Made by a program: the position numbers and the translations under genes
Part shown: one piece after another, positions 33,811 through 47,600 of the stretch
Position numbering within the stretch: the first letter of the stretch is position 1
Layout of the letters: each line of letters starts with the position of its first letter
NCBI GenBank assembly: GCA_025331445.1
Contig: JAIWNE010000107.1
Span: 1-64,000, forward strand
Direction of reading: 5' to 3'
Source: Blakeslea trispora
Taxonomy: Eukaryota; Mucoromycota; Mucoromycetes; Mucorales; Choanephoraceae
Length of the DNA stretch: 64,000 nucleotides
Notes under the pieces: generated by a model
The model's database searches: none
What the model saw: the letters and a program-made list of their open reading frames with translations, nothing else
Told to the model about the DNA's origin: nothing

Positions 33811-35198
33811 TCAGTGGCCTAAGCGGCTTAGGAAATCAGCGTTTTTAAGTAGTTTTCCAGGTCGATATTGAACTTCGAAGTCATATTCTTGAAGTATTGT
33901 GATCCAGCGGGCGATTATACCAGTTGGTTGATCAGTGTTTAATAGACCTTTGATGGCACTGTGATCAGTTATGATTTTGAATTTGGAGCCGAATAGATAA
34001 GGTCGTAATTGGGTCACAGCCCAGACACAAGCAAGGCATTCCAGCTTGCTTATTCCATAGTTTGCTTCAGCTCCTTTTAGACCTCTGCTTAGATACAGTA
34101 TCATTTGTTCTTTACCGGTGTCGTCTAATTGACTTAACATCTCGCCTAATCCAACTCTTGAAGCATCCGTAAGTAGGACAAATGGTTTGCCAAAATCGGC
34201 TATAATTAGGATCAGTGCGTTGATTAATGCTTCTTTAAGTGAGTCAAAGGATTTTTGAGCTTCTTGATTCCATATACCTGGAGAGTCATGCTTCGTAAGG
34301 TTATGTAAAGGTCTTGCAATGGCGGCATAGCCTTTCACCCATTTTCGATAGTAGCTAGTCAGTCCAAGGAAAGACTTGATTTCAGTGACAGTTTTGCAAG
34401 GAGGAAAGTTCTTAACTTTTTCTATTTTTTTAATGTCTGTAGCAATCTTATCTTCTGTGAATATATAGCCAAGGAATGAAATTTTCGATTTGAAAAAGTA
34501 GCATTTCTTTGGGTTCAAGGAAAGAGTTCTCACTTGAATGCATTTGAAAACTTTTTCCAAATCAATGAGATGTTGATCAATACTGGAGCTATAACAGAAT
34601 AGATCGTCTAAGTAGGACACCACACATTGATACATTATTTCTTGAAAGCAAAGGTCGATACATCGTTGGAACGTAGCAGGGCTGTTGCATAATCCTTGCG
34701 CCATCTTTAAAAATTCGTAATTTCCAAATTTCGTGCCGAATCCTGTCTTCTCAATACTGTCTTCATCTTTCATAGGGATCAAATGAAATGCGTTCTTCAA
34801 ATCAGGACTGGAAAATACGGTTAATTTTCCTAACGAATCCAAAATGTCGTCTATGCGCGGAAGTCGGTATGCATCCTTATTAGTTACAACATTTAGTTTC
34901 TTGTAATTCACAACGAGGCGGTATCCATTGCCTTCACCTTTCTTCTTGATCATGATGATAGCGGCACTCCGTGAAGATTTAGTTCTACGTATAATTCCCA
35001 TTTCACAATATTTTCTAATTCGATTTTTAGATTTCTGAATTCTTCGGGAGATATTCTATATGGTCTTTCGCGTATGGATGTTGTATTTTCAGTTATTATT
35101 TCTTGCTGAGTGATGGTAGTAGTACGAACGTTAGCACCATCTTCCCGATCAAAAACATCTTTATATTTTGCAAGCAATGTATATAATCTGTCTTGCAT
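33811..35198 (-). pseudogene. Ty3-2 reverse transcriptase and RNase H
   Basis: From 35198 the frame reads LAKYKDVFDREDGAN and RERPYRISPEEFRNLKIELE, then a frameshift near 34980 leads to a clean 396-residue stretch. It contains IKKKGEGNGYRLVVNYKKLN, LPRIDDILDSL, MAQGLCNSPATFQRCID and the RT active site YLDDLFCY. RNase H follows with LLTDASRVGLGEMLSQ and ITDHSAIKGLL, ending YRPGKLLKNADFLSRLGH at the stop 33811. The end is the usual place where an RT-RNase H module stops if integrase is separate. Confidence 0.85.
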
Positions 35199-35282
35199 GT
35201 CCTCATTAACAGAAGAATTTTCTGTTCTTGGGAATAAAGTCTTTTGTTCATCTGATAGTTGGTGTAAAGTTGGTTTATCTGC

Positions 35283-36425
35283 TTACTTCATTACAGCGAA
35301 CATATCACCCATTTCGTAGTTTTCAAGTTTATTTTCATTGACTTCAGACAGTGAGATTAATGTTTCTCCGGGCGGTAGCGTTATGGACTCATCAAAGTGG
35401 TTGTAGAAATTACCACAAAATTCACGTTCGTGTGGTTCTAAGGTGACAGAGTCTAAGGTCAAGTAATGGGAGTAAGACTGGTTTATGTCTAATAGTTGGG
35501 CTGTTTTTCTTTGAGGCACATTAATAGAGATAGGAAGAAATGATTGAGCAGGGATAATAATAGGAAGGGAGTTTGCTGCAACTTTATTTCTTTCATGAGG
35601 ACTGTTATGATTGGTAGTAAGCATGGCACAAAAATCATTTTTAATGTTTTGATCCATATGCAAAAGCGAGTCATCTTCATCACTGGTTTCTGAATCAGTT
35701 TCAGTAGAGTCTTCAGTACATGATTCCTCCATGTCGTTATCAACTTCTGTATGAACATTATTATGTCCGGATAGCATTTTGGTTACTTGAGTTTCTCTTT
35801 CAATCACGATAGGGACTACAGTTGATTTCTTTTTACATGTTACTTTAGGTTGGGTGTGTTTGTAGTCCAACACAGCCTGTGATCTCTGTCACCAGTTGTT
35901 ACCGATTATGTGGTCAAAGGGTGCTTTAGGGAGTACTTCTACAGTAATAGGTATGCTTAATTCGTTGATTGAAATTGGGAGATCATAAACCATGCCAAGT
36001 GAAGGATATTTGGTAGTGTTTCCGAGAGTAAATATAGTTGATGAAGGGGCATCGATGTCCAAGTTTAATTTATCGAGTAAATGTTTACTAACAATGGTTT
36101 TTGAGGCATCACAATCAATGAGAGCGGTTACAGGACGATCACCGATGTTCAACGTGGCCCTTGTAGATATGATCTTATGTTCGTCTTCACCAGCTGCCAT
36201 TAGATCATTCTTCGTGGGTTCTTCTTCCTTCTTAGCTTTTTCGAATTTTCTTATGACCTTGCTGAGTCCGCTCCTCATGGTAGGGGCAATGTGCATTAAC
36301 TGTTGGAATGTAATATCCGCTTTACGGTTCAACATGTCTTTCGCCAGATTGTACTCGGACTCTTGAATACGATCTTTTTGAGTACGTCGAGTTTTTCTTC
36401 TAACCTTTTCAGGGACTTCGTCCAT
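35283..36425 (-). pseudogene. Ty3-2 protease region
   Basis: Same frame as the following RT part, broken by in-frame stops at 35891-35889 and 35285-35283. The protease motif is ALIDCDASKTIVS (family DCGAS type, with Asp for Gly), with APFDHIIGNNW further on. Upstream lies QEESEYNLAKD-like sequence matching SNYDILKDILPRQADISF of Ty3-4. Acidic spacer (ESCTEDSTETDSETSDEDDS) follows, also as in Ty3-4. Confidence 0.75.
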
Positions 36426-36605
36426 GGGTGCAGGGACTTCTTCTTGATTTTGGATAGGAGTTATAGGCTTAGGAAGATTGTCGGTTTGAGCGTTATTGTC
36501 ATTTTTCTAAGTTCCCCGAGTTTTGTATGGTTCTCTTGGTTTTGCATGATGAATTTTGTTTTTGATGGCAGGTAATGAGGTAGTGTCAGGGTTTGTACTG
36601 TTATG

Positions 36606-36644
36606 GGTTGAATGCCTGAGCTCATTCGACCTTAGTAGTTTTTT
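36606..36644 (-). promoter_or_regulatory. -1 frameshift signal between gag and pol (Ty3-2)
   Basis: On the - strand the heptamer AAAAAAC (36644-36638) is followed after six bases by a hairpin GGTCGAATG/CATTCAACC (one internal mismatch) with an eight-base loop. The -1 frame beyond it matches the Ty3-4 Pol N-terminus (NPD--LP--KNKI). Ty3-4 has the same heptamer, loop length and stem with an A-T to G-C exchange. Confidence 0.8.
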
Positions 36645-36681
36645 GACTTATTGCCTTGATCTTCAATATAGTTAAAACCGT

Positions 36682-37680
36682 TTAGGACGTTGTTGGGTTG
36701 TTTATTCTCCTGGGGAGTATTATGTTGATTATTGTTAGTTTGGCGATTGTTATTTTCTTGCTAATTATTATTCCTGTTATTGTTATTTTCATGATTGTAG
36801 TTATCAGAATTTCTGTTATCTTGATTGTTTTATCCGTAATTGTTGTTACGATATCCATTGTTATTGTTGTTTTGTCTTGGACGGTAATTATTATTATTGT
36901 AATTACGATTTCGATTAAACTTACGGGTCTTTTCAACAATTTCCTCAATTATGTCTCTGAGATATTTCATATTGATGCCTTTTTATGAGACTATTGGAAA
37001 TGAAGCTTTCTTGACAGGGATAGGTTCTTCTTTGACCTTTGGTGGTTCTTGAGTAGTTTGTTCTTGCATATGTCCTCTTGTACATACTTAGAATATGGTT
37101 TTTGTATAGGTCTTGAGAATATCTATAATATTCAGAATGGTTTTCGGCACCTAATGCTTGGCAATGTTTAAAATAAACTGGAAGTAAACCATAGCGGAAG
37201 CGTCGATAGATAGCTGATTCATCAAGAAGATTAGCCTTAGCAGCCATTTCAGATACACGAACATAGAAATTGGCAGGTAATTACTTAGGAAATTGGAACG
37301 TTTTTTCAATGGCTTCGATCATTTTTAAATTGGCTTTTGTGCTTGAATACTTGTTCTTAAGATGTAATATAACATCATCATATTTCAGATCTGTCAGATC
37401 AGTATGTTTCTTATTAAAATTGATTTTGGCAATACCCTTAAGCAAGGACGGAAGATTAGACTGCTTTTGGTAGTCGTGTTTGACTTTACGAGTCCCAAAA
37501 TAGTCTTCGAGTGATTCTATGAGGTCTTTGAAGTTTTCTTCTTCCGAGCCATGGAAGTAATGAAGTCTTACGGGACTATAATCTGTAGGGGCCAACACAG
37601 CACCACGGCGTATAGGGGTTTTAAAAATATTGGAGTGAGCTTTTTCTGATTGAGGTTAATATTCAGCTTTTTTAGACATG
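36682..37680 (-). pseudogene. Ty3-2 gag, broken
   Basis: The ATG at 37680 (MSKKAEY) meets a stop after seven codons, but the frame continues: YSPVRLHYFHGSEEENFKDL matches IYPFQGSEEDNFPAFKTALL of Ty3-4 Gag. A second stop comes after KTFQFPK, then SAIYRRFRYGLLPVYFKHC, the counterpart of YTIYSRFRHGLLPRIRDHC. The Asn-rich C-terminus is read in a shifted frame as an Ile/Thr-rich stretch. No zinc knuckle is seen in this Gag lineage. Confidence 0.75.
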
Positions 37681-37730
37681 GTTCTTTTGGTTTTTGAAAT
37701 AGTTAAAGTAATGGATTATTTTGTTGAAAT

Positions 37731-40700
37731 GTAATGTAGAGACTAAAAGGAGGTTGGTTTTTTAATTTGAGGCTGATCTGAAGAGATGAGTTGATCTCCG
37801 GTTTTTTTTACATGTCAAAGGCCCTAAAATAAATAAAAAGACTAAGAAAAATAATCTGTGAGAAAGAAATTTGGCTGAAAAAAAATAGCAGTGAAAATGA
37901 GGAGACAATGAAATGGGGGATCAATTTCAAATTTTATGCAAAAAAATGTACAAAAATGGTAAATGGGGGGATAGGCTAAAAGAGGTGAAACAATCTGTGT
38001 AAGAAATAGAGAGTATGTATGCAAATTAATTTAAAAGGTAAAGAAGTGAAAGGAAGGCAATTTCTTCAGGTAAACTCAGATATATTGTGAAAAAATGGTA
38101 GCAAGCTAAAAGAGAAGAAAAAGAAGCATAAGTCGCTAAAGTTATACAGCCAAAAGCTAAAGAGCCAATTTTTAACTTTTTGTGTAATCATAACAAGGTG
38201 CGTAAAGCTAAAGAAGTGTAAAAAAAGGCAGGAAAATAAAATAGCAAGGTTGAGAGAAGGTGCTTGCTATTCATGCTTTTAATTTCTAAGATAGTAGTAC
38301 AAGAAAGTTACGATCATGACTAAATACCGATCTTGAGATCTCTCATTACCATCACCGAAGCAAGATGAGCACATGGAGAAGAATTCGTTGCTGCTGTAAG
38401 TGTCTTTAAGGCGAAAAATATCTGGTAAAATGAATAACAGACATTGCAGCAGCTAAATAAACAAATAAAAACTTTTATCATTTTTTTATAAAATGAGGTG
38501 GTATAGCACGAATTGAATCCAATCGCATTATAAGAGGGTAAGCAGTACTTAAAAAAGCTGGAAAAGTCAGATGAAGGTGTAAGATTATAAATGACAACTT
38601 GAAGAGAAGTTCGAAAAGGAAAAAAGAAACAAATGCTACTTTGAAGCAAGTCAAAAGGAAAGAAAGAAAAGTAATGATGATCACTATCAAATCACTATTT
38701 TTTTCAGCTAACGACTCTCACTAAATAAGGATGAAATATTTGATAATCTCTTTCAAGAAATGTTGGTCTTAAACATCAGAATCCAATCTTAAAACTAAAC
38801 AAATCAACTGTGTAGACAAATAACTTTAAATGCTTTGAATTAGTTATTGGACTGAATGGTGAAATAGAAGGCCTGGTTGAGAAGTCATAAGAAGGAATTG
38901 AGAGATTGATTGTAAACTCTAAAAGAGTGATCCATTCATTTCTTATACAAATACAATCGATAATTGCACATGTTTATTGAAATGAGTATATCAGCAACAA
39001 TTATCAACATTTTCGGTCAATGCTAGCAACAATCCAAGACTCGATTTTCAGGTAGATTAATCATGATATGTCTTTATTTCCCCAATAATTAAAAAAAATC
39101 CAACTAGCTTTTGATGCAATTCACCAGATAGATGCCTACCTCTCGAAAGGCATGATACCCTTAAAAGAACCTTTAATCATCCATAGTGCTTTTGATATGT
39201 AACTTGAATTGATTCTTTCACCGGAAATGATGTTGACAATGATGGCATCTTTCTTTGAAAAAAACTCCTAACTTTTACTAATAACTTTACCTCTTGATTC
39301 CATTTTGTCATTAATGGGATTGATCTCTAGTAAATCAGATGTAAATTCGGCTAAGTATTGTCTTCAATGAGTTGAAGTAATAAAAGACTGTAACCATAAG
39401 TTGAAGATGCAATTCGAATATTTATGTTGATTCAATCGGAAATGATAATGACTAAATACTATCTTCAAAGGTTTATATGTGAGTCAGGTAATCAATTGTA
39501 GAAATTGAACAATATCTTACTCTACTTTAATAATCTTTTGGGCTTCATCATAGAATAATCATTTAACAATGTGATTAATACAATTTTCATTTTCATAAAA
39601 TGTTAAACTATAAAGACATATATAATGCCATCGAGTTGCTTACCTTTGCTTCATATTAGACGCGACTAAAAGAATTCTCATGTTAGTGTAATCATCTCCA
39701 CCACTGATAATTTAGAAAATATTGTAATTATTGATCCTTTTCATAAAATTTAGTTATGGCGTGTTTATTGAAAAACTGCAATTGTCTGCTTTGTGATGGT
39801 AACATGAGTGACTGTATGATAAAGACTTGAGCTGCCCAAATTGATCGTGAACAAATCTAATAAACAAGCCTCTTTCTAGACAGATAAAAGAATGGATAAG
39901 TTAGCGATCATGTAGCATGGCTTGAATGATACACCTTTACTCGGAAAGGAAATACTCTCAAGATTCAGGAAAAATAAAGGGTGTAGCAATCAATAAAGTG
40001 AAGGAAAAAAAATTAGAGGAAAAAAAGCCGAGAAAAAAAAAGAGATAAAGAAAAGGAAAGAGAGTAATGTCACCCCCATAAATAAAACGGAATTTTGGGG
40101 GTCAATTTGCTTTTAAAGTATGTCAGCTATCCTAATGTAGGTAAAGAGAGAATAAATCTGGAACCTTCTTAGAAATTGGCCAATTAGAGTAACGAATTTC
40201 CATCACTATGAAAAAGGTAAATGTTGATGATTTGGCTTATTTCCTCTCTTTGCATCATACGCTTCAACCAAGAATAAAATAGGGTCTAAGGTAGTGATGA
40301 ACTCAATTATCCACTTAAAAAGAATGAGATATAGTTAAAAAAATTACACTCGAATAGTAGAAAAAAGACACAATCCTTAGATTTCAATAAAAACATCGTT
40401 TTCATGCAGCATTGATTTTGTATGATTTGACTTGCTTTTGCATATTAAGAATTGACTAGAATAGCTATAGCCAGTAAGAAGTATATAACCCTTTAATTAA
40501 AAAAGTTAACTTCTATGAGCACATGTTAGCTTTCTCGCTGCTCATCAGTTCTGCTTGTCGACATCTCAAACTTACATGAGCATGCAAGATGGTAGGTTAT
40601 CTCGGGAAAGGTTGAGATAAAACAAAATAAAATAAATAAAAAGCACCTACAAATACCCTAGAAAGTGATTGCTTAGTTAATAAAAGTTAAAGATCTGAAA

Positions 40701-42760
40701 TGCGATTGATCAGTTTCTTAAAGAGATACTTAAAAAAGGTATACCTCTAAATCAAAGAGATAGATATATGATGGTAAATGTTTGCTCAAGACAATATACA
40801 ATAGAGATAAAAATTTGATGATATTAGACTGCTTATGGAAGAGCATTTGATTTCGAGTAAAAGTTACTTCAAGCTCTCATAACGAAATATACAAATGTTT
40901 CTGGTTCTGATTATGATTTATAAAAACTGTTATTCCAAATCATCTAAATTTCCTATTTACTTCTCTTTACAATTATATTTGAAGTAAAGTTGACAACCTT
41001 ACAAAGTAGCACAGTACCATTCAAAGTATTTTTATCACTTACAATAATGCCAAACCATAAATAAACTGCTTGTAATTGCATTTGCTCTTCATTTAAAAAA
41101 TCAACTGAAAAATCATTAACATCTATACTCATTCAATTGCTTTCCATCACTAAACCATATGTGAGTTACTCTTAAGCAAGAGGCATTTTGTGCGTCTAAG
41201 TGGTCTATTTATATGTTGCATTTTGATGGTTTTGATGATCACCATATTATACTATTTTGGGTCATTTAAAGTTATCATAAAATGACAATATAATCAAATT
41301 AAAGTTAAGATCTTTCAGTGTTTGATCTATAAATGGATTCAAAGGGTGTCATAAGAAGTATTTGTGTCAATGAGCCTTTACAATAGATGAATGATCTTAT
41401 TGCATTTGGCTTTTGATGTGCCATCCTATTATTATAGTCTATTATATCTCTAACACGAGCGACACTTTATAAAAGGGTTGCTCTTGATACATTTTATTTT
41501 CAAGCTAAATACTTGTATGTTAAAAATTGGTTCATTCATTTACATATATACTTTTGAGACAGCTTGACGCTTTACTATCAACTTTCTTTGTAGATTCTGT
41601 TTTGAGTACTTCTTAACGATCCCGTTTTGTAAAGCGTTCCTTTAATTAATCACTAATAACATTTGTTTATGCAAATCCAAGACATTTTCCTTTTCAGTAC
41701 AATTTTAGCTTGAATCTGTTGATAAAATCATACTTTCTTCCCATCACTGCCAAATTTCTCATATATACTGACCATTTTTTTTTCAATCCCCCATTTTCTT
41801 TCTTTTCTCTTTTTTTCATTAATTGCACAGCAAACGGTGAGCACTTTTATCTTTTTTTTTAATTTTTTTTATTACAAACATGATATAATCCATCAACATT
41901 ACCGACTCTTTTATTTCACAATAGCTACAACTATATCGCCTTATCACGACAACATCTCAACAACTCAACTACGCTTCTCTTCTCATTTCATAGCATCTTC
42001 GAACTCACCATCTCTATCTATCTGCTTATCATCAACTTTTTATACATTTATGTGAATACTCATCATAAGCTCTGATTGACAATCCTTTATCCATGTCACC
42101 TTCTTCCGTGCTACTTTTCACCATCTCATCCATGACTTTTTCATCCAAACTGCCTGTTCTCTACCATGTTGCTCAAACTTAATCTTCTTTGACTGTTATC
42201 TGCATACCACCTCTACTTATGCTGCCTATCTGGTGTAGTGAACTACATAACTATAGATACCTATATTCTTAAATCAGCCAATCAAATCCTTCTATTTCAA
42301 TATAATCATAAATTATTCTTTATGCTTCCAATTTCGAGTCTGACATCGAAAGGCTATCCAAGTTAGTATTCTCGCCACACCTTAGATGCGTACTTTGAAC
42401 TATCATAGATTCTGGATATCGACATCGAAAGAATCATGTTAATATACGATCAACAATAATCTAGATATTATAAATCATCCTAGCTTTCGAAAAGTATAAA
42501 TAGAGAGATAATTTAGAAGTAGGATTAGATCAGATTCACTTTACTTTTGTATTGGAATAAACCCTTTTAAATCTACTTGTGTTTTTTTATTATTTTTTTT
42601 TAGCTGTCAAACAGTACATCTGGATCGATGCCTCTTTTTCAAAATACTCTTGCCTTAGGTCTTTCGGTTTCTCTATTTGTTTGTCTATTTTATTCTATGC
42701 ATTGCATGTACTAACTTGCTCTGTTTGTAGTGATTGCCTTTGAGCCTTTTGACAAACAAA
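37731..42760. other. Gene-poor AT-rich stretch
   Basis: Five kilobases without any recognisable gene, RNA or transposon end. Part of 37731-38300 may be the missing right LTR of Ty3-2. One copy of the 102-bp repeat lies at 41670-41771. Confidence 0.5.
41670..41771 (+). repeat. 102-bp dispersed repeat, copy 2
   Basis: Ungapped match to 21306-21407 (see there). Both copies are followed by unrelated sequence. Confidence 0.8.
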
Positions 42761-42783
42761 CATCCAATTAGGAATCGCAATCT

Positions 42784-42881
42784 GTCGGGTACGGGTCGGG
42801 TTTGACTCGACTCGACTTACAAAAAGTCGGGTTTGCCAAAAATCTAAAGTCGAGTCGAGTCAAACCCGACCCGTACCCGAC
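42784..42881. repeat. 35-bp perfect inverted repeat near the hAT left end
   Basis: Arms 42784-42818 and 42847-42881 are exact inverse complements (GTCGGGTACGGGTCGGGTTT... ) around 28 bases. hAT subterminal regions bind transposase; the right end has related GTCGAGTC repeats but no perfect palindrome. Confidence 0.9.
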
Positions 42882-44380
42882 GGGTTAAGGTATTCGGGTT
42901 TGCTTTGGTGTTACTGTAGAAGTAGTATAGAGCTCAATTTTGCTTTCAATAAAAAAAACTCCTTTTCTTACATTACATTTATCATTTTGGTCATATTGAT
43001 TTTCTTTTATTATTTACTTGCGATATCAACAATACGACGATACTACCTTCATAAAACGTAGAACTACCCAAAATCTAGCAACTCAGGCCTACAACGAAAA
43101 AGAGTAAAGGTTATTCGATTTATCGCAATTGTAATCTTATTTGGAAAGTTGCTTTTTAAGCGATGAGTGATCAATGCTCGAATATAAAGTCAGCCACCAT
43201 CAGACAGTTTTTATGAAACTCGAATGTAGCAAAAGAAAATGCTAATGGTAATTATGTAAGAACAAAATACGCAGATGCCCATAATTCAAATAATCTTACT
43301 GCTGCATCAAATGCGTTAAATTTGACTTTTGAATGTTAAACAGGCAAACTTGATAGATTAAATAGAGGTATGGAAAAAAATTCAAATTTACAAATCTACT
43401 TTTTTGATGTTCAGCTTTACAATTGCTTAAATTCCCATTTTAGAAGTCGCCACCGTTTTTAAAAGACCAATCTCCCTTTCAATCGTATATGCCTTGAAAT
43501 CTTTTAACAATAGCAACACCTTGTTCATACAATGGTCTTTCAATCAAAAAAGGTATTTGTCGTTAGCCGAATAAAAAATGAATAAAAGATTAGTACTTTT
43601 TACAATGATTTTTTATTTCACTTTATATATCTCTCAATAGTTTTATGTATCTCAATTTTCTATTATGAACTCAAACAACAATTCTTTTGGTACTAACTCT
43701 GCTTCTACTGATGATTTCTTGTTATTAGCCACTCTGCAAGATTATCTTACCTCCTCTTATGATCTTGGAAATCAAAACAACCTGTCTCAAACTTCATCAC
43801 TGGGTTCCTTCTTGACAGATACTCAAGAGCTGTCCATTGTTTCTAGCAGTACCTCAGCAAGCGAAGGCAAAAGAAGAAAGCAATTTACAAATGAACCTGA
43901 TTTGGGCAACTACTGCCGACCTACTCCTGGTGTCAAGATTGCAGATGCCAAAAAGACAAACTGGATGATAGAATTAGGCTATGCATTTCGTGATGGTAAT
44001 TACATCTATTGTAATGTTGATCTTGAAAAAGACAATTCTAAAGCAAGTCATCTACGTACTGCTGCCTATTTTACGCCAGACTCTTCGACTGGAAATATGA
44101 AGAGAGACATGATGAAGGTTCATGACTTGAACGAAGCTGAAGGTATGAGTTAAACATCGATGCAATTGCTGGCTGTGCTCTTTTACTTACATCTGTCTTT
44201 AGCAAAACAAATTTGGGAGCAAAATGGACGCCGAATCTCCACTAAAGGTAGCAAGCCCAATACAATTGAACGATTTCTTACAACATCCACTGGTGCAAGC
44301 ATATTTCGCAGATACTCGGTTATTAGAGATGATGTTAGAAAAGCTGTAGTAGAGTTGACAGTAGCACACTCCTTGCCATT

Positions 44381-44622
44381 TGTTGTATCCTGTGTGATTG
44401 TTATAATAAAGACTATCTGTAAGTACTTTTTGAGACTTTTGTATAGCTTTATTAAACTTCAAGAGTAGAAGAAGGTCTTAATAATACACAGGGGTCGCTA
44501 TACTAATATATTTCACAATTGTCTATACATGGATGTTCGTGTTACTTTATACATCAGTATAACTACAGAGTTACAAGTCAGATTTGATTAGGTATAGGAT
44601 GCTATAGTCTCATTCTATAACA
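44381..44622 (-). repeat. 3' LTR of Ty3-3
   Basis: 242 bp, intact. On - it has TATAAAG 28 bases before GACAATTGTGA, and an AATAAAG..TATACAAAAG segment before TCAAAAAGTA. Confidence 0.92.
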
Positions 44623-44637
44623 TTATCCCCTCCCAAG
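44623..44637 (-). other. Polypurine tract of Ty3-3
   Basis: CTTGGGAGGGGATAA on -, directly before the 3' LTR. Confidence 0.65.
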
Positions 44638-44656
44638 TATTTTCATACCGTCAAAT

Positions 44657-47600
44657 TCAAGAACGTTTTGTTCTTTTCTTTGTTTTGGAGAATTGGGAAG
44701 TTTTTTTCCTTTTGCCTGAGTTTTCCTTTGTTACCAGCTCGCTGAGTAAACGCTTATTGGCTTTGTTTACAGCTGTTCTTCCTTCAGGACTTACACCTAT
44801 TCTTTGCCAATATTGGGTGATAAATCTTGGATCGGCGAAGTCGTTTTCAGAAACCCATTCATCCAGAGATGAATCCTCTCCTTCCCATCTTACAAGAAAA
44901 TGGTATTTGCCGTCAATAGTTTTATGCTTCAAAATGGCTTCTACCTCACGGAATTCACCGTGTCCTTTAGGTAATTCGTTTGAAACCATTTTGAGTAGAG
45001 ACGGAGGATAGTTTTTGGTTTCTAGCTCTCCTTTTTCATTTTCTAGTACATAAGTACCAGCGGAGGTGACTCTCTTTACCGTATATGGTCCAAGCCAGTT
45101 TGGGTCCAGTTTACTTTTCTTGCCTGAGACCTTCACCATTACAATTGCACCGACAGGTATTTCTACTATGCGGTGTGTAGCATCAAATCGATTTTTCATT
45201 TCTTCTGTGACGAACAATGTTCTTTCGTGTATTGCAGGTAGTACAATTTCAGAGATTTTTTGGATTCTCTCTTGCAATAATTGATTTATGTCTTTTCGTC
45301 TTGGTTCTTCTTTTATTTTTCCCTAATCTTCAAAATCATTCGCGTCTCTTCCAAACATCAGAGTAAAGGGGGGTATCTTGGTACGCTTAATATACTTCGT
45401 GTTTATGAACAATTGAGTTGACTTTACGTAGATATCCCAATCAGCTTTAGAGCCTTTCACTTGCTTTGAGATGGCTTGAACAGCGGTTTGAATCTGTCTT
45501 TCAACAGCACCATCTGCTCTACTATGATATCTAGATATTAAAGAATGCTCGAAGCCAGCGTGTTCTTTAAAAGTCCTCATGACCTGATTCACGAATTCAG
45601 TACCATGTCAGATTGTAGACGACGAAAGGGACCAAAAGTACAGAATACATCTAGTACTTCTTTGGCAATTGACACAGATGATTTATCTGGAATTGCTCTT
45701 AAGATGCAGAATTTAGTAGCTATATCCATCATTACTAAGAGATAGTTGTTCCCGTTCTTTGACGTTGTGAAAGGGCCAGTTAAATCTATTACCCAATGGT
45801 CACCAGGAAGTTCGGCAACTATTGGTCTCAAGGGATGGAAGCCATCTTTCTTGATCGAATACATTTGACAAGGAATGCATTGTTTTACCAACTCTACAGC
45901 ATCATTTTTTAAATTCGTCCAGTATATGCCTTTTCTTCGAAGTGCTCGATAGATTGCATCAGATCCAAAATGACCTTTGACATGTTCATGCATTAATAAG
46001 AGTTTTCTCTCTTTGGCATCTGGAGGAGTTAAGTATTCACCACTATCCAATTTTGAAAAGGTTTCTTTAGTGGCTGCTCGATTCATCAAAATGCTCTTTT
46101 CATCCGAATTATCCCCTCCCAGTTCGTTTGCACTATCAAGCTCATACAAGCGAGAGAGTGTATCTGGTAGAATATTACGCGTACCAGGCAAATGAACGAC
46201 TGTGAAATCATACTGCAAGATGGTATCAAACCAAGCAATCATCATAGAATTGGCAATACGTTGCGTATGTAGATAAGTGAGAGCTTTGTGATCGGTGAAC
46301 ATAGTGAAATGCGAGCCAGATATATTTATGAAAAACTTTGAGAGCGTAAACGATGGCTGGTAGCTCACGTTTAGTAACTGAGTAATTTTTTCGCTCTTTG
46401 ACAAGCTTTTGGCCATAAAGGAGATATACTTAATTTCATCCCCATATTGTTGGAAAAGGACAATCCCGATACCCGTATCACTGGTATCCGTGGCTATGCA
46501 GAAGGGATGGTTAAGATCAGGATAGGATAAGCGAAGATCATGTAATAATACAAGTTTGAGATGATCAAAAGCTTGCTGATGTATGGGTCTCCATATTTTA
46601 TACAAACTTTTGCGATTACGGAGTTTATCTAATGGAGACATCAATTGTGATGCATTAGGAATCAGATTACGGAAGTAATTGACTAGTCCTGTATATCTCA
46701 TAATGTATTTGCCCGTCTTGGGAACAGGAAATTCAAGAACATTAATGAGTTTTCTACGATCCATTGCGATACCTTTAGGCGTTATATGAAAACCAAGCAA
46801 AAAGATTTTGTTTTGAAAAAATTTACATTTTTTAGGATTCAGTCTAAGGTTGACTTCTGTGAGCCTTTGTATGACCTTTTTGACATGGATTTTATGCTGC
46901 TCAATGTTATCACTTTTGATGACTATATCGTCAACAAAACAACTCACATAGGGCATGTTCTGCAGAGCACTACTCATTGTTCTTTGCATAATTGAAGATA
47001 CATGCTTTAGGCCAAATACAGTACCAATAGGTGTGTATTGGATGCCTCTCCATGTAAAGCTGAGTTTATGTGCATCATTTTCATTAAGCTTAAGTGAATT
47101 GAAAGCAGACTTGAGATCTAAGGTGCTGTATACTTTTGCATCTTTTAAATTCATAAAGATATCGTTTATCAAAGGTAAAGGCATTCGGTCAATTGACTGA
47201 AGGAGAGCGTTGATATGGCTTGGATCATGACACACTCTGTATCCAGTAACCTCACCTTTACCATTTGTTTTCTTCACGACAGTAATAGGACAATTCCATT
47301 CTGTATTTGCGGAAGCGATTCTTATGAACTTCTCATCCAACCATGTTTGGATTTGCTCATCAACTACTTTATGATAGATGTAAGGGACTTCATACGGACG
47401 ACGGAAAGCAGTGACATTGGCAGGAGTATTGAGAGAGACTATGCTCTCCGGAATAGTGCAGAAGGCGCCTTTAGGGATCGCTTGATTGCTTTGAATAAAG
47501 GGTTTAATGTATTTATGACATAAGTCATACTCTTCTGGATTACAAGCAGGGCAATTCTCTAAGAGAAGATTTTCCGCTTCTATTTGCTCAAGGAGTTTAC

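Larger units (their letters stand above)
30757..37729 (-). mobile_element. Ty3-2: decayed Ty3/gypsy element of the split-integrase type
   Basis: Gag, protease, RT-RNase H, integrase and a 3' ORF are in order on the - strand, with many stops and frameshifts. The left LTR candidate is 30757-31371. On the right, ACATTACA followed by TTT (37730 and downward on -) matches the LTR/leader junction of Ty3-4, but no matching second LTR could be aligned. No target duplication was established. Domain sequences are clearly related to Ty3-4 at 52113-59771. Confidence 0.75.

Noticed and set aside
37731..38300. Right LTR of Ty3-2
   Set aside because: Only the LTR edge and leader (ACATTACATTT) match; the body does not align with 30757-31371, so it was not annotated as an LTR.
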